Shown: piece after piece, positions 11,801-26,800 of the stretch
Layout: every line of letters starts with the position of its first letter
How positions within the stretch are numbered: position 1 is the first letter of the stretch
Source: Melastoma dodecandrum
Taxonomy: Eukaryota > Streptophyta > Magnoliopsida > Myrtales > Melastomataceae
NCBI GenBank assembly: GCA_029817715.1
Contig: JARUPY010000422.1
Span: 1-64,000 of the forward strand
DNA: 64,000 bases
Reading direction: 5' to 3'
Made by a program: the position numbers and the translations under genes
The notes under the pieces: model-generated
Told to the model about the DNA's origin: nothing
The model's database searches: none
The model's input: the letters and a program-made list of their open reading frames with translations, nothing else

Positions 11801-14800
11801 AAGCACCAAGGTTCGGAGCATGCGGGATGCACAACCTTGCGTAAGTTGTGCGCGGGGTTCCTCCTTGTGCAAACGAAAGGGACCCGAATGTCAAATGTAG
11901 AACTCCAATTTTGAATAGTTTGGGAAGCATTTGGAGATCATTTAGGCTTCGGAAAATGCAAGTTCGGAAGCACCAAGGTTCGGAGCATGCGGGATGCACA
12001 ACCTTGCGTAAGTTGTGCGCGGGGTTCCTCCTTGTGCAAACGAAAGGGACCCGAATGTCAAATGTAGAACTCCAATTTTGAATAGTTTGGGAAGCATTTG
12101 GAGATCATTTAGGCTTCGGAAAATGCAAGTTCGGAAGCACCAAGGTTCGGAGCATGCGGGATGCACAACCTTGCGTAAGTTGTGCGCGGGGTTCCTCCTT
12201 GTGCAAACGAAAGGGACCCGAATGTCAAATGTAGAACTCCAATTTTGAATAGTTTGGGAAGCATTTGGAGATCATTTAGGCTTCGGAAAATGCAAGTTCG
12301 GAAGCACCAAGGTTCGGAGCATGCGGGATGCACAACCTTGCGTAAGTTGTGCGCGGGGTTCCTCCTTGTGCAAACGAAAGGGACCCGAATGTCAAATGTA
12401 GAACTCCAATTTTGAATAGTTTGGGAAGCATTTGGAGATCATTTAGGCTTCGGAAAATGCAAGTTCGGAAGCACCAAGGTTCGGAGCATGCGGGATGCAC
12501 AACCTTGCGTAAGTTGTGCGCGGGGTTCCTCCTTGTGCAAACGAAAGGGACCCGAATGTCAAATGTAGAACTCCAATTTTGAATAGTTTGGGAAGCATTT
12601 GGAGATCATTTAGGCTTCGGAAAATGCAAGTTCGGAAGCACCAAGGTTCGGAGCATGCGGGATGCACAACCTTGCGTAAGTTGTGCGCGGGGTTCCTCCT
12701 TGTGCAAACGAAAGGGACCCGAATGTCAAATGTAGAACTCCAATTTTGAATAGTTTGGGAAGCATTTGGAGATCATTTAGGCTTCGGAAAATGCAAGTTC
12801 GGAAGCACCAAGGTTCGGAGCATGCGGGATGCACAACCTTGCGTAAGTTGTGCGCGGGGTTCCTCCTTGTGCAAACGAAAGGGACCCGAATGTCAAATGT
12901 AGAACTCCAATTTTGAATAGTTTGGGAAGCATTTGGAGATCATTTAGGCTTCGGAAAATGCAAGTTCGGAAGCACCAAGGTTCGGAGCATGCGGGATGCA
13001 CAACCTTGCGTAAGTTGTGCGCGGGGTTCCTCCTTGTGCAAACGAAAGGGACCCGAATGTCAAATGTAGAACTCCAATTTTGAATAGTTTGGGAAGCATT
13101 TGGAGATCATTTAGGCTTCGGAAAATGCAAGTTCGGAAGCACCAAGGTTCGGAGCATGCGGGATGCACAACCTTGCGTAAGTTGTGCGCGGGGTTCCTCC
13201 TTGTGCAAACGAAAGGGACCCGAATGTCAAATGTAGAACTCCAATTTTGAATAGTTTGGGAAGCATTTGGAGATCATTTAGGCTTCGGAAAATGCAAGTT
13301 CGGAAGCACCAAGGTTCGGAGCATGCGGGATGCACAACCTTGCGTAAGTTGTGCGCGGGGTTCCTCCTTGTGCAAACGAAAGGGACCCGAATGTCAAATG
13401 TAGAACTCCAATTTTGAATAGTTTGGGAAGCATTTGGAGATCATTTAGGCTTCGGAAAATGCAAGTTCGGAAGCACCAAGGTTCGGAGCATGCGGGATGC
13501 ACAACCTTGCGTAAGTTGTGCGCGGGGTTTCCTCCTTGTGCAAACGAAAGGGACCCGAATGTCAAATGTAGAACTCCAATTTTGAATAGTTTGGGAAGCA
13601 TTTGGAGATCATTTAGGCTTCGGAAAATGCAAGTTCGGAAGCACCAAGGTTCGGAGCATGCGGGATGCACAACCTTGCGTAAGTTGTGCGCGGGGTTCCT
13701 CCTTGTGCAAACGAAAGGGACCCGAATGTCAAATGTAGAACTCCAATTTTGAATAGTTTGGGAAGCATTTGGAGATCATTTAGGCTTCGGAAAATGCAAG
13801 TTCGGAAGCACCAAGGTTCGGAGCATGCGGGATGCACAACCTTGCGTAAGTTGTGCGCGGGGTTCCTCCTTGTGCAAACGAAAGGGACCCGAATGTCAAA
13901 TGTAGAACTCCAATTTTGAATAGTTTGGGAAGCATTTGGAGATCATTTAGGCTTCGGAAAATGCAAGTTCGGAAGCACCAAGGTTCGGAGCATGCGGGAT
14001 GCACAACCTTGCGTAAGTTGTGCGCGGGGTTCCTCCTTGTGCAAACGAAAGGGACCCGAATGTCAAATGTAGAACTCCAATTTTGAATAGTTTGGGAAGC
14101 ATTTGGAGATCATTTAGGCTTCGGAAAATGCAAGTTCGGAAGCACCAAGGTTCGGAGCATGCGGGATGCACAACCTTGCGTAAGTTGTGCGCGGGGTTCC
14201 TCCTTGTGCAAACGAAAGGGACCCGAATGTCAAATGTAGAACTCCAATTTTGAATAGTTTGGGAAGCATTTGGAGATCATTTAGGCTTCGGAAAATGCAA
14301 GTTCGGAAGCACCAAGGTTCGGAGCATGCGGGATGCACAACCTTGCGTAAGTTGTGCGCGGGGTTCCTCCTTGTGCAAACGAAAGGGACCCGAATGTCAA
14401 ATGTAGAACTCCAATTTTGAATAGTTTGGGAAGCATTTGGAGATCATTTAGGCTTCGGAAAATGCAAGTTCGGAAGCACCAAGGTTCGGAGCATGCGGGA
14501 TGCACAACCTTGCGTAAGTTGTGCGCGGGGTTCCTCCTTGTGCAAACGAAAGGGACCCGAATGTCAAATGTAGAACTCCAATTTTGAATAGTTTGGGAAG
14601 CATTTGGAGATCATTTAGGCTTCGGAAAATGCAAGTTCGGAAGCACCAAGGTTCGGAGCATGCGGGATGCACAACCTTGCGTAAGTTGTGCGCGGGGTTC
14701 CTCCTTGTGCAAACGAAAGGGACCCGAATGTCAAATGTAGAACTCCAATTTTGAATAGTTTGGGAAGCATTTGGAGATCATTTAGGCTTCGGAAAATGCA

Positions 14801-17800
14801 AGTTCGGAAGCACCAAGGTTCGGAGCATGCGGGATGCACAACCTTGCGTAAGTTGTGCGCGGGGTTCCTCCTTGTGCAAACGAAAGGGACCCGAATGTCA
14901 AATGTAGAACTCCAATTTTGAATAGTTTGGGAAGCATTTGGAGATCATTTAGGCTTCGGAAAATGCAAGTTCGGAAGCACCAAGGTTCGGAGCATGCGGG
15001 ATGCACAACCTTGCGTAAGTTGTGCGCGGGGTTCCTCCTTGTGCAAACGAAAGGGACCCGAATGTCAAATGTAGAACTCCAATTTTGAATAGTTTGGGAA
15101 GCATTTGGAGATCATTTAGGCTTCGGAAAATGCAAGTTCGGAAGCACCAAGGTTCGGAGCATGCGGGATGCACAACCTTGCGTAAGTTGTGCGCGGGGTT
15201 CCTCCTTGTGCAAACGAAAGGGAACCGAATGTCAAATGTAGAACTCCAATTTTGAATAGTTTGGGAAGCATTTGGAGATCATTTAGGCTTCGGAAAATGC
15301 AAGTTCGGAAGCACCAAGGTTCGGAGCATGCGGGATGCACAACCTTGCGTAAGTTGTGCGCGGGGTTCCTCATTGTGCAAACGAAAGGGACCCGAATGTC
15401 AAATGTAGAACTCCAATTTTGAATAGTTTGGGAAGCATTTGGAGATCATTTAGGCTTCGGAAAATGCAAGTTCGGAAGCACCAAGGTTCGGAGCATGCGG
15501 GATGCACAACCTTGCGTAAGTTGTGCGCGGGGTTCCTCCTTGTGCAAACGAAAGGGACCCGAATGTCAAATGTAGAACTCCAATTTTGAATAGTTTGGGA
15601 AGCATTTGGAGATCATTTAGGCTTCGGAAAATGCAAGTTCGGAAGCACCAAGGTTCGGAGCATGCGGGATGCACAACCTTGCGTAAGTTGTGCGCGGGGT
15701 TCCTCCTTGTGCAAACGAAAGGGACCCGAATGTCAAATGTAGAACTCCAATTTTGAATAGTTTGGGAAGCATTTGGAGATCATTTAGGCTTCGGAAAATG
15801 CAAGTTCGGAAGCACCAAGGTTCGGAGCATGCGGGATGCACAACCTTGCGTAAGTTGTGCGCGGGGTTCCTCCTTGTGCAAACGAAAGGGACCCGAATGT
15901 CAAATGTAGAACTCCAATTTTGAATAGTTTGGGAAGCATTTGGAGATCATTTAGGCTTCGGAAAATGCAAGTTCGGAAGCACCAAGGTTCGGAGCATGCG
16001 GGATGCACAACCTTGCGTAAGTTGTGCGCGGGGTTCCTCCTTGTGCAAACGAAAGGGACCCGAATGTCAAATGTAGAACTCCAATTTTGAATAGTTTGGG
16101 AAGCATTTGGAGATCATTTAGGCTTCGGAAAATGCAAGTTCGGAAGCACCAAGGTTCGGAGCATGCGGGATGCACAACCTTGCGTAAGTTGTGCGCGGGG
16201 TTCCTCCTTGTGCAAACGAAAGGGACCCGAATGTCAAATGTAGAACTCCAATTTTGAATAGTTTGGGAAGCATTTGGAGATCATTTAGGCTTCGGAAAAT
16301 GCAAGTTCGGAAGCACCAAGGTTCGGAGCATGCGGGATGCACAACCTTGCGTAAGTTGTGCGCGGGGTTCCTCCTTGTGCAAACGAAAGGGACCCGAATG
16401 TCAAATGTAGAACTCCAATTTTGAATAGTTTGGGAAGCATTTGGAGATCATTTAGGCTTCGGAAAATGCAAGTTCGGAAGCACCAAGGTTCGGAGCATGC
16501 GGGATGCACAACCTTGCGTAAGTTGTGCGCGGGGTTCCTCCTTGTGCAAACGAAAGGGACCCGAATGTCAAATGTAGAACTCCAATTTTGAATAGTTTGG
16601 GAAGCATTTGGAGATCATTTAGGCTTCGGAAAATGCAAGTTCGGAAGCACCAAGGTTCGGAGCATGCGGGATGCACAACCTTGCGTAAGTTGTGCGCGGG
16701 GTTCCTCCTTGTGCAAACGAAAGGGACCCGAATGTCAAATGTAGAACTCCAATTTTGAATAGTTTGGGAAGCATTTGGAGATCATTTAGGCTTCGGAAAA
16801 TGCAAGTTCGGAAGCACCAAGGTTCGGAGCATGCGGGATGCACAACCTTGCGTAAGTTGTGCGCGGGGTTCCTCCTTGTGCAAACGAAAGGGACCCGAAT
16901 GTCAAATGTAGAACTCCAATTTTGAATAGTTTGGGAAGCATTTGGAGATCATTTAGGCTTCGGAAAATGCAAGTTCGGAAGCACCAAGGTTCGGAGCATG
17001 CGGGATGCACAACCTTGCGTAAGTTGTGCGCGGGGTTCCTCCTTGTGCAAACGAAAGGGACCCGAATGTCAAATGTAGAACTCCAATTTTGAATAGTTTG
17101 GGAAGCATTTGGAGATCATTTAGGCTTCGGAAAATGCAAGTTCGGAAGCACCAAGGTTCGGAGCATGCGGGATGCACAACCTTGCGTAAGTTGTGCGCGG
17201 GGTTCCTCCTTGTGCAAACGAAAGGGACCCGAATGTCAAATGTAGAACTCCAATTTTGAATAGTTTGGGAAGCATTTGGAGATCATTTAGGCTTCGGAAA
17301 ATGCAAGTTCGGAAGCACCAAGGTTCGGAGCATGCGGGATGCACAACCTTGCGTAAGTTGTGCGCGGGGTTCCTCCTTGTGCAAACGAAAGGGACCCGAA
17401 TGTCAAATGTAGAACTCCAATTTTGAATAGTTTGGGAAGCATTTGGAGATCATTTAGGCTTCGGAAAATGCAAGTTCGGAAGCACCAAGGTTCGGAGCAT
17501 GCGGGATGCACAACCTTGCGTAAGTTGTGCGCGGGGTTCCTCATTGTGCAAACGAAAGGGACCCGAATGTCAAATGTAGAACTCCAATTTTGAATAGTTT
17601 GGGAAGCATTTGGAGATCATTTAGGCTTCGGAAAATGCAAGTTCGGAAGCACCAAGGTTCGGAGCATGCGGGATGCACAACCTTGCGTAAGTTGTGCGCG
17701 GGGTTCCTCCTTGTGCAAACGAAAGGGACCCGAATGTCAAATGTAGAACTCCAATTTTGAATAGTTTGGGAAGCATTTGGAGATCATTTAGGCTTCGGAA

Positions 17801-20800
17801 AATGCAAGTTCGGAAGCACCAAGGTACGGAGCATGCGGGATGCACAACCTTGCGTAAGTTGTGCGCGGGGTTCCTCCTTGTGCAAACGAAAGGGACCCGA
17901 ATGTCAAATGTAGAACTCCAATTTTGAATAGTTTGGGAAGCATTTGGAGATCATTTAGGCTTCGGAAAATGCAAGTTCGGAAGCACCAAGGTTCGGAGCA
18001 TGCGGGATGCACAACCTTGCGTAAGTTGTGCGCGGGGTTCCTCCTTGTGCAAACGAAAGGGACCCGAATGTCAAATGTAGAACTCCAATTTTGAATAGTT
18101 TGGGAAGCATTTGGAGATCATTTAGGCTTCGGAAAATGCAAGTTCGGAAGCACCAAGGTACGGAGCATGCGGGATGCACAACCTTGCGTAAGTTGTGCGC
18201 GGGGTTCCTCATTGTGCAAACGAAAGGGACCCGAATGTCAAATGTAGAACTCCAATTTTGAATAGTTTGGGAAGCATTTGGAGATCATTTAGGCTTCGGA
18301 AAATGCAAGTTCGGAAGCACCAAGGTTCGGAGCATGCGGGATGCACAACCTTGCGTAAGTTGTGCGCGGGGTTCCTCCTTGTGCAAACGAAAGGGACCCG
18401 AATGTCAAATGTAGAACTCCAATTTTGAATAGTTTGGGAAGCATTTGGAGATCATTTAGGCTTCGGAAAATGCAAGTTCGGAAGCACCAAGGTTCGGAGC
18501 ATGCGGGATGCACAACCTTGCGTAAGTTGTGCGCGGGGTTCCTCATTGTGCAAACGAAAGGGACCCGAATGTCAAATGTAGAACTCCAATTTTGAATAGT
18601 TTGGGAAGCATTTGGAGATCATTTAGGCTTCGGAAAATGCAAGTTCGGAAGCACCAAGGTTCGGAGCATGCGGGATGCACAACCTTGCGTAAGTTGTGCG
18701 CGGGGTTCCTCCTTGTGCAAACGAAAGGGACCCGAATGTCAAATGTAGAACTCCAATTTTGAATAGTTTGGGAAGCATTTGGAGATCATTTAGGCTTCGG
18801 AAAATGCAAGTTCGGAAGCACCAAGGTACGGAGCATGCGGGATGCACAACCTTGCGTAAGTTGTGCGCGGGGTTCCTCCTTGTGCAAACGAAAGGGACCC
18901 GAATGTCAAATGTAGAACTCCAATTTTGAATAGTTTGGGAAGCATTTGGAGATCATTTAGGCTTCGGAAAATGCAAGTTCGGAAGCACCAAGGTTCGGAG
19001 CATGCGGGATGCACAACCTTGCGTAAGTTGTGCGCGGGGTTCCTCCTTGTGCAAACGAAAGGGACCCGAATGTCAAATGTAGAACTCCAATTTTGAATAG
19101 TTTGGGAAGCATTTGGAGATCATTTAGGCTTCGGAAAATGCAAGTTCGGAAGCACCAAGGTTCGGAGCATGCGGGATGCACAACCTTGCGTAAGTTGTGC
19201 GCGGGGTTCCTCCTTGTGCAAACGAAAGGGACCCGAATGTCAAATGTAGAACTCCAATTTTGAATAGTTTGGGAAGCATTTGGAGATCATTTAGGCTTCG
19301 GAAAATGCAAGTTCGGAAGCACCAAGGTTCGGAGCATGCGGGATGCACAACCTTGCGTAAGTTGTGCGCGGGGTTCCTCCTTGTGCAAACGAAAGGGACC
19401 CGAATGTCAAATGTAGAACTCCAATTTTGAATAGTTTGGGAAGCATTTGGAGATCATTTAGGCTTCGGAAAATGCAAGTTCGGAAGCACCAAGGTTCGGA
19501 GCATGCGGGATGCACAACCTTGCGTAAGTTGTGCGCGGGGTTCCTCCTTGTGCAAACGAAAGGGACCCGAATGTCAAATGTAGAACTCCAATTTTGAATA
19601 GTTTGGGAAGCATTTGGAGATCATTTAGGCTTCGGAAAATGCAAGTTCGGAAGCACCAAGGTTCGGAGCATGCGGGATGCACAACCTTGCGTAAGTTGTG
19701 CGCGGGGTTCCTCCTTGTGCAAACGAAAGGGACCCGAATGTCAAATGTAGAACTCCAATTATGAATAGTTTGGGAAGCATTTGGAGATCATTTAGGCTTC
19801 GGAAAATGCAAGTTCGGAAGCACCAAGGTTCGGAGCATGCGGGATGCACAACCTTGCGTAAGTTGTGCGCGGGGTTCCTCCTTGTGCAAACGAAAGGGAC
19901 CCGAATGTCAAATGTAGAACTCCAATTTTGAATAGTTTGGGAAGCATTTGGAGATCATTTAGGCTTCGGAAAATGCAAGTTCGGAAGCACCAAGGTACGG
20001 AGCATGCGGGATGCACAACCTTGCGTAAGTTGTGCGCGGGGTTCCTCATTGTGCAAACGAAAGGGACCCGAATGTCAAATGTAGAACTCCAATTTTGAAT
20101 AGTTTGGGAAGCATTTGGAGATCATTTAGGCTTCGGAAAATGCAAGTTCGGAAGCACCAAGGTTCGGAGCATGCGGGATGCACAACCTTGCGTAAGTTGT
20201 GCGCGGGGTTCCTCCTTGTGCAAACGAAAGGGACCCGAATGTCAAATGTAGAACTCCAATTTTGAATAGTTTGGGAAGCATTTGGAGATCATTTAGGCTT
20301 CGGAAAATGCAAGTTCGGAAGCACCAAGGTTCGGAGCATGCGGGATGCACAACCTTGCGTAAGTTGTGCGCGGGGTTCCTCCTTGTGCAAACGAAAGGGA
20401 CCCGAATGTCAAATGTAGAACTCCAATTTTGAATAGTTTGGGAAGCATTTGGAGATCATTTAGGCTTCGGAAAATGCAAGTTCGGAAGCACCAAGGTTCG
20501 GAGCATGCGGGATGCACAACCTTGCGTAAGTTGTGCGCGGGGTTCCTCCTTGTGCAAACGAAAGGGACCCGAATGTCAAATGTAGAACTCCAATTTTGAA
20601 TAGTTTGGGAAGCATTTGGAGATCATTTAGGCTTCGGAAAATGCAAGTTCGGAAGCACCAAGGTACGGAGCATGCGGGATGCACAACCTTGCGTAAGTTG
20701 TGCGCGGGGTTCCTCCTTGTGCAAACGAAAGGGACCCGAATGTCAAATGTAGAACTCCAATTTTGAATAGTTTGGGAAGCATTTGGAGATCATTTAGGCT

Positions 20801-23800
20801 TCGGAAAATGCAAGTTCGGAAGCACCAAGGTTCGGAGCATGCGGGATGCACAACCTTGCGTAAGTTGTGCGCGGGGTTCCTCCTTGTGCAAACGAAAGGG
20901 ACCCGAATGTCAAATGTAGAACTCCAATTTTGAATAGTTTGGGAAGCATTTGGAGATCATTTAGGCTTCGGAAAATGCAAGTTCGGAAGCACCAAGGTTC
21001 GGAGCATGCGGGATGCACAACCTTGCGTAAGTTGTGCGCGGGGTTCCTCCTTGTGCAAACGAAAGGGACCCGAATGTCAAATGTAGAACTCCAATTTTGA
21101 ATAGTTTGGGAAGCATTTGGAGATCATTTAGGCTTCGGAAAATGCAAGTTCGGAAGCACCAAGGTTCGGAGCATGCGGGATGCACAACCTTGCGTAAGTT
21201 GTGCGCGGGGTTCCTCATTGTGCAAACGAAAGGGACCCGAATGTCAAATGTAGAACTCCAATTTTGAATAGTTTGGGAAGCATTTGGAGATCATTTAGGC
21301 TTCGGAAAATGCAAGTTCGGAAGCACCAAGGTTCGGAGCATGCGGGATGCACAACCTTGCGTAAGTTGTGCGCGGGGTTCCTCCTTGTGCAAACGAAAGG
21401 GACCCGAATGTCAAATGTAGAACTCCAATTTTGAATAGTTTGGGAAGCATTTGGAGATCATTTAGGCTTCGGAAAATGCAAGTTCGGAAGCACCAAGGTT
21501 CGGAGCATGCGGGATGCACAACCTTGCGTAAGTTGTGCGCGGGGTTCCTCCTTGTGCAAACGAAAGGGACCCGAATGTCAAATGTAGAACTCCAATTTTG
21601 AATAGTTTGGGAAGCATTTGGAGATCATTTAGGCTTCGGAAAATGCAAGTTCGGAAGCACCAAGGTTCGGAGCATGCGGGATGCACAACCTTGCGTAAGT
21701 TGTGCGCGGGGTTCCTCCTTGTGCAAACGAAAGGGACCCGAATGTCAAATGTAGAACTCCAATTTTGAATAGTTTGGGAAGCATTTGGAGATCATTTAGG
21801 CTTCGGAAAATGCAAGTTCGGAAGCACCAAGGTTCGGAGCATGCGGGATGCACAACCTTGCGTAAGTTGTGCGCGGGGTTCCTCCTTGTGCAAACGAAAG
21901 GGACCCGAATGTCAAATGTAGAACTCCAATTTTGAATAGTTTGGGAAGCATTTGGAGATCATTTAGGCTTCGGAAAATGCAAGTTCGGAAGCACCAAGGT
22001 TCGGAGCATGCGGGATGCACAACCTTGCGTAAGTTGTGCGCGGGGTTCCTCATTGTGCAAACGAAAGGGGCCCGAATGTCAAATGTAGAACTCCAATTTT
22101 GAATAGTTTGGGAAGCATTTGGAGATCATTTAGGCTTCGGAAAATGCAAGTTCGGAAGCACCAAGGTTCGGAGCATGCGGGATGCACAACCTTGCGTAAG
22201 TTGTGCGCGGGGTTCCTCCTTGTGCAAACGAAAGGGACCCGAATGTCAAATGTAGAACTCCAATTTTGAATAGTTTGGGAAGCATTTGGAGATCATTTAG
22301 GCTTCGGAAAATGCAAGTTCGGAAGCACCAAGGTACGGAGCATGCGGGATGCACAACCTTGCGTAAGTTGTGCGCGGGGTTCCTCCTTGTGCAAACGAAA
22401 GGGACCCGAATGTCAAATGTAGAACTCCAATTTTGAATAGTTTGGGAAGCATTTGGAGATCATTTAGGCTTCGGAAAATGCAAGTTCGGAAGCACCAAGG
22501 TTCGGAGCATGCGGGATGCACAACCTTGCGTAAGTTGTGCGCGGGGTTCCTCCTTGTGCAAACGAAAGGGACCCGAATGTCAAATGTAGAACTCCAATTT
22601 TGAATAGTTTGGGAAGCATTTGGAGATCATTTAGGCTTCGGAAAATGCAAGTTCGGAAGCACCAAGGTTCGGAGCATGCGGGATGCACAACCTTGCGTAA
22701 GTTGTGCGCGGGGTTCCTCCTTGTGCAAACGAAAGGGACCCGAATGTCAAATGTAGAACTCCAATTTTGAATAGTTTGGGAAGCATTTGGAGATCATTTA
22801 GGCTTCGGAAAATGCAAGTTCGGAAGCACCAAGGTTCGGAGCATGCGGGATGCACAACCTTGCGTAAGTTGTGCGCGGGGTTCCTCATTGTGCAAACGAA
22901 AGGGACCCGAATGTCAAATGTAGAACTCCAATTTTGAATAGTTTGGGAAGCATTTGGAGATCATTTAGGCTTCGGAAAATGCAAGTTCGGAAGCACCAAG
23001 GTTCGGAGCATGCGGGATGCACAACCTTGCGTAAGTTGTGCGCGGGGTTCCTCCTTGTGCAAACGAAAGGGACCCGAATGTCAAATGTAGAACTCCAATT
23101 TTGAATAGTTTGGGAAGCATTTGGAGATCATTTAGGCTTCGGAAAATGCAAGTTCGGAAGCACCAAGGTTCGGAGCATGCGGGATGCACAACCTTGCGTA
23201 AGTTGTGCGCGGGGTTCCTCCTTGTGCAAACGAAAGGGACCCGAATGTCAAATGTAGAACTCCAATTTTGAATAGTTTGGGAAGCATTTGGAGATCATTT
23301 AGGCTTCGGAAAATGCAAGTTCGGAAGCACCAAGGTACGGAGCATGCGGGATGCACAACCTTGCGTAAGTTATGCGCGGGGTTCCCCATTGTGCAAACGA
23401 AAGGGACCCGAATGTCAAATGTAGAACTCCAATTTTGAATAGTTTGGGAAGCATTTGGAGATCATTTAGGCTTCGGAAAATGCAAGTTCGGAAGCACCAA
23501 GGTTCGGAGCATGCGGGATGCACAACCTTGCGTAAGTTGTGCGCGGGGTTCCTCCTTGTGCAAACGAAAGGGACCCGAATGTCAAATGTAGAACTCCAAT
23601 TTTGAATAGTTTGGGAAGCATTTGGAGATCATTTAGGCTTCGGAAAATGCAAGTTCGGAAGCACCAAGGTTCGGAGCATGCGGGATGCACAACCTTGCGT
23701 AAGTTGTGCGCGGGGTTCCTCCTTGTGCAAACGAAAGGGACCCGAATGTCAAATGTAGAACTCCAATTTTGAATAGTTTGGGAAGCATTTGGAGATCATT

Positions 23801-26800
23801 TAGGCTTCGGAAAATGCAAGTTCGGAAGCACCAAGGTTCGGAGCATGCGGGATGCACAACCTTGCGTAAGTTGTGCGCGGGGTTCCTCATTGTGCAAACG
23901 AAAGGGACCCGAATGTCAAATGTAGAACTCCAATTTTGAATAGTTTGGGAAGCATTTGGAGATCATTTAGGCTTCGGAAAATGCAAGTTCGGAAGCACCA
24001 AGGTTCGGAGCATGCGGGATGCACAACCTTGCGTAAGTTGTGCGCGGGGTTCCTCCTTGTGCAAACGAAAGGGACCCGAATGTCAAATGTAGAACTCCAA
24101 TTTTGAATAGTTTGGGAAGCATTTGGAGATCATTTAGGCTTCGGAAAATGCAAGTTCGGAAGCACCAAGGTTCGGAGCATGCGGGATGCACAACCTTGCG
24201 TAAGTTGTGCGCGGGGTTCCTCCTTGTGCAAACGAAAGGGACCCGAATGTCAAATGTAGAACTCCAATTTTGAATAGTTTGGGAAGCATTTGGAGATCAT
24301 TTAGGCTTCGGAAAATGCAAGTTCGGAAGCACCAAGGTTCGGAGCATGCGGGATGCACAACCTTGCGTAAGTTGTGCGCGGGGTTCCTCCTTGTGCAAAC
24401 GAAAGGGACCCGAATGTCAAATGTAGAACTCCAATTTTGAATAGTTTGGGAAGCATTTGGAGATCATTTAGGCTTCGGAAAATGCAAGTTCGGAAGCACC
24501 AAGGTTCGGAGCATGCGGGATGCACAACCTTGCGTAAGTTGTGCGCGGGGTTCCTCCTTGTGCAAACGAAAGGGACCCGAATGTCAAATGTAGAACTCCA
24601 ATTTTGAATAGTTTGGGAAGCATTTGGAGATCATTTAGGCTTCGGAAAATGCAAGTTCGGAAGCACCAAGGTTCGGAGCATGCGGGATGCACAACCTTGC
24701 GTAAGTTGTGCGCGGGGTTCCTCCTTGTGCAAACGAAAGGGACCCGAATGTCAAATGTAGAACTCCAATTTTGAATAGTTTGGGAAGCATTTGGAGATCA
24801 TTTAGGCTTCGGAAAATGCAAGTTCGGAAGCACCAAGGTTCGGAGCATGCGGGATGCACAACCTTGCGTAAGTTGTGCGCGGGGTTCCTCCTTGTGCAAA
24901 CGAAAGGGACCCGAATGTCAAATGTAGAACTCCAATTTTGAATAGTTTGGGAAGCATTTGGAGATCATTTAGGCTTCGGAAAATGCAAGTTCGGAAGCAC
25001 CAAGGTTCGGAGCATGCGGGATGCACAACCTTGCGTAAGTTGTGCGCGGGGTTCCTCCTTGTGCAAACGAAAGGGACCCGAATGTCAAATGTAGAACTCC
25101 AATTTTGAATAGTTTGGGAAGCATTTGGAGATCATTTAGGCTTCGGAAAATGCAAGTTCGGAAGCACCAAGGTACGGAGCATGCGGGATGCACAACCTTG
25201 CGTAAGTTGTGCGCGGGGTTCCTCATTGTGCAAACGAAAGGGACCCGAATGTCAAATGTAGAACTCCAATTTTGAATAGTTTGGGAAGCATTTGGAGATC
25301 ATTTAGGCTTCGGAAAATGCAAGTTCGGAAGCACCAAGGTTCGGAGCATGCGGGATGCACAACCTTGCGTAAGTTGTGCGCGGGGTTCCTCCTTGTGCAA
25401 ACGAAAGGGACCCGAATGTCAAATGTAGAACTCCAATTTTGAATAGTTTGGGAAGCATTTGGAGATCATTTAGGCTTCGGAAAATGCAAGTTCGGAAGCA
25501 CCAAGGTACGGAGCATGCGGGATGCACAACCTTGCGTAAGTTGTGCGCGGGGTTCCTCATTGTGCAAACGAAAGGGACCCGAATGTCAAATGTAGAACTC
25601 CAATTTTGAATAGTTTGGGAAGCATTTGGAGATCATTTAGGCTTCGGAAAATGCAAGTTCGGAAGCACCAAGGTTCGGAGCATGCGGGATGCACAACCTT
25701 GCGTAAGTTGTGCGCGGGGTTCCTCCTTGTGCAAACGAAAGGGACCCGAATGTCAAATGTAGAACTCCAATTTTGAATAGTTTGGGAAGCATTTGGAGAT
25801 CATTTAGGCTTCGGAAAATGCAAGTTCGGAAGCACCAAGGTTCGGAGCATGCGGGATGCACAACCTTGCGTAAGTTGTGCGCGGGGTTCCTCCTTGTGCA
25901 AACGAAAGGGACCCGAATGTCAAATGTAGAACTCCAATTTTGAATAGTTTGGGAAGCATTTGGAGATCATTTAGGCTTCGGAAAATGCAAGTTCGGAAGC
26001 ACCAAGGTTCGGAGCATGCGGGATGCACAACCTTGCGTAAGTTGTGCGCGGGGTTCCTCCTTGTGCAAACGAAAGGGACCCGAATGTCAAATGTAGAACT
26101 CCAATTTTGAATAGTTTGGGAAGCATTTGGAGATCATTTAGGCTTCGGAAAATGCAAGTTCGGAAGCACCAAGGTTCGGAGCATGCGGGATGCACAACCT
26201 TGCGTAAGTTGTGCGCGGGGTTCCTCCTTGTGCAAACGAAAGGGACCCGAATGTCAAATGTAGAACTCCAATTTTGAATAGTTTGGGAAGCATTTGGAGA
26301 TCATTTAGGCTTCGGAAAATGCAAGTTCGGAAGCACCAAGGTTCGGAGCATGCGGGATGCACAACCTTGCGTAAGTTGTGCGCGGGGTTCCTCCTTGTGC
26401 AAACGAAAGGGACCCGAATGTCAAATGTAGAACTCCAATTTTGAATAGTTTGGGAAGCATTTGGAGATCATTTAGGCTTCGGAAAATGCAAGTTCGGAAG
26501 CACCAAGGTTCGGAGCATGCGGGATGCACAACCTTGCGTAAGTTGTGCGCGGGGTTCCTCCTTGTGCAAACGAAAGGGACCCGAATGTCAAATGTAGAAC
26601 TCCAATTTTGAATAGTTTGGGAAGCATTTGGAGATCATTTAGGCTTCGGAAAATGCAAGTTCGGAAGCACCAAGGTTCGGAGCATGCGGGATGCACAACC
26701 TTGCGTAAGTTGTGCGCGGGGTTCCTCCTTGTGCAAACGAAAGGGACCCGAATGTCAAATGTAGAACTCCAATTTTGAATAGTTTGGGAAGCATTTGGAG

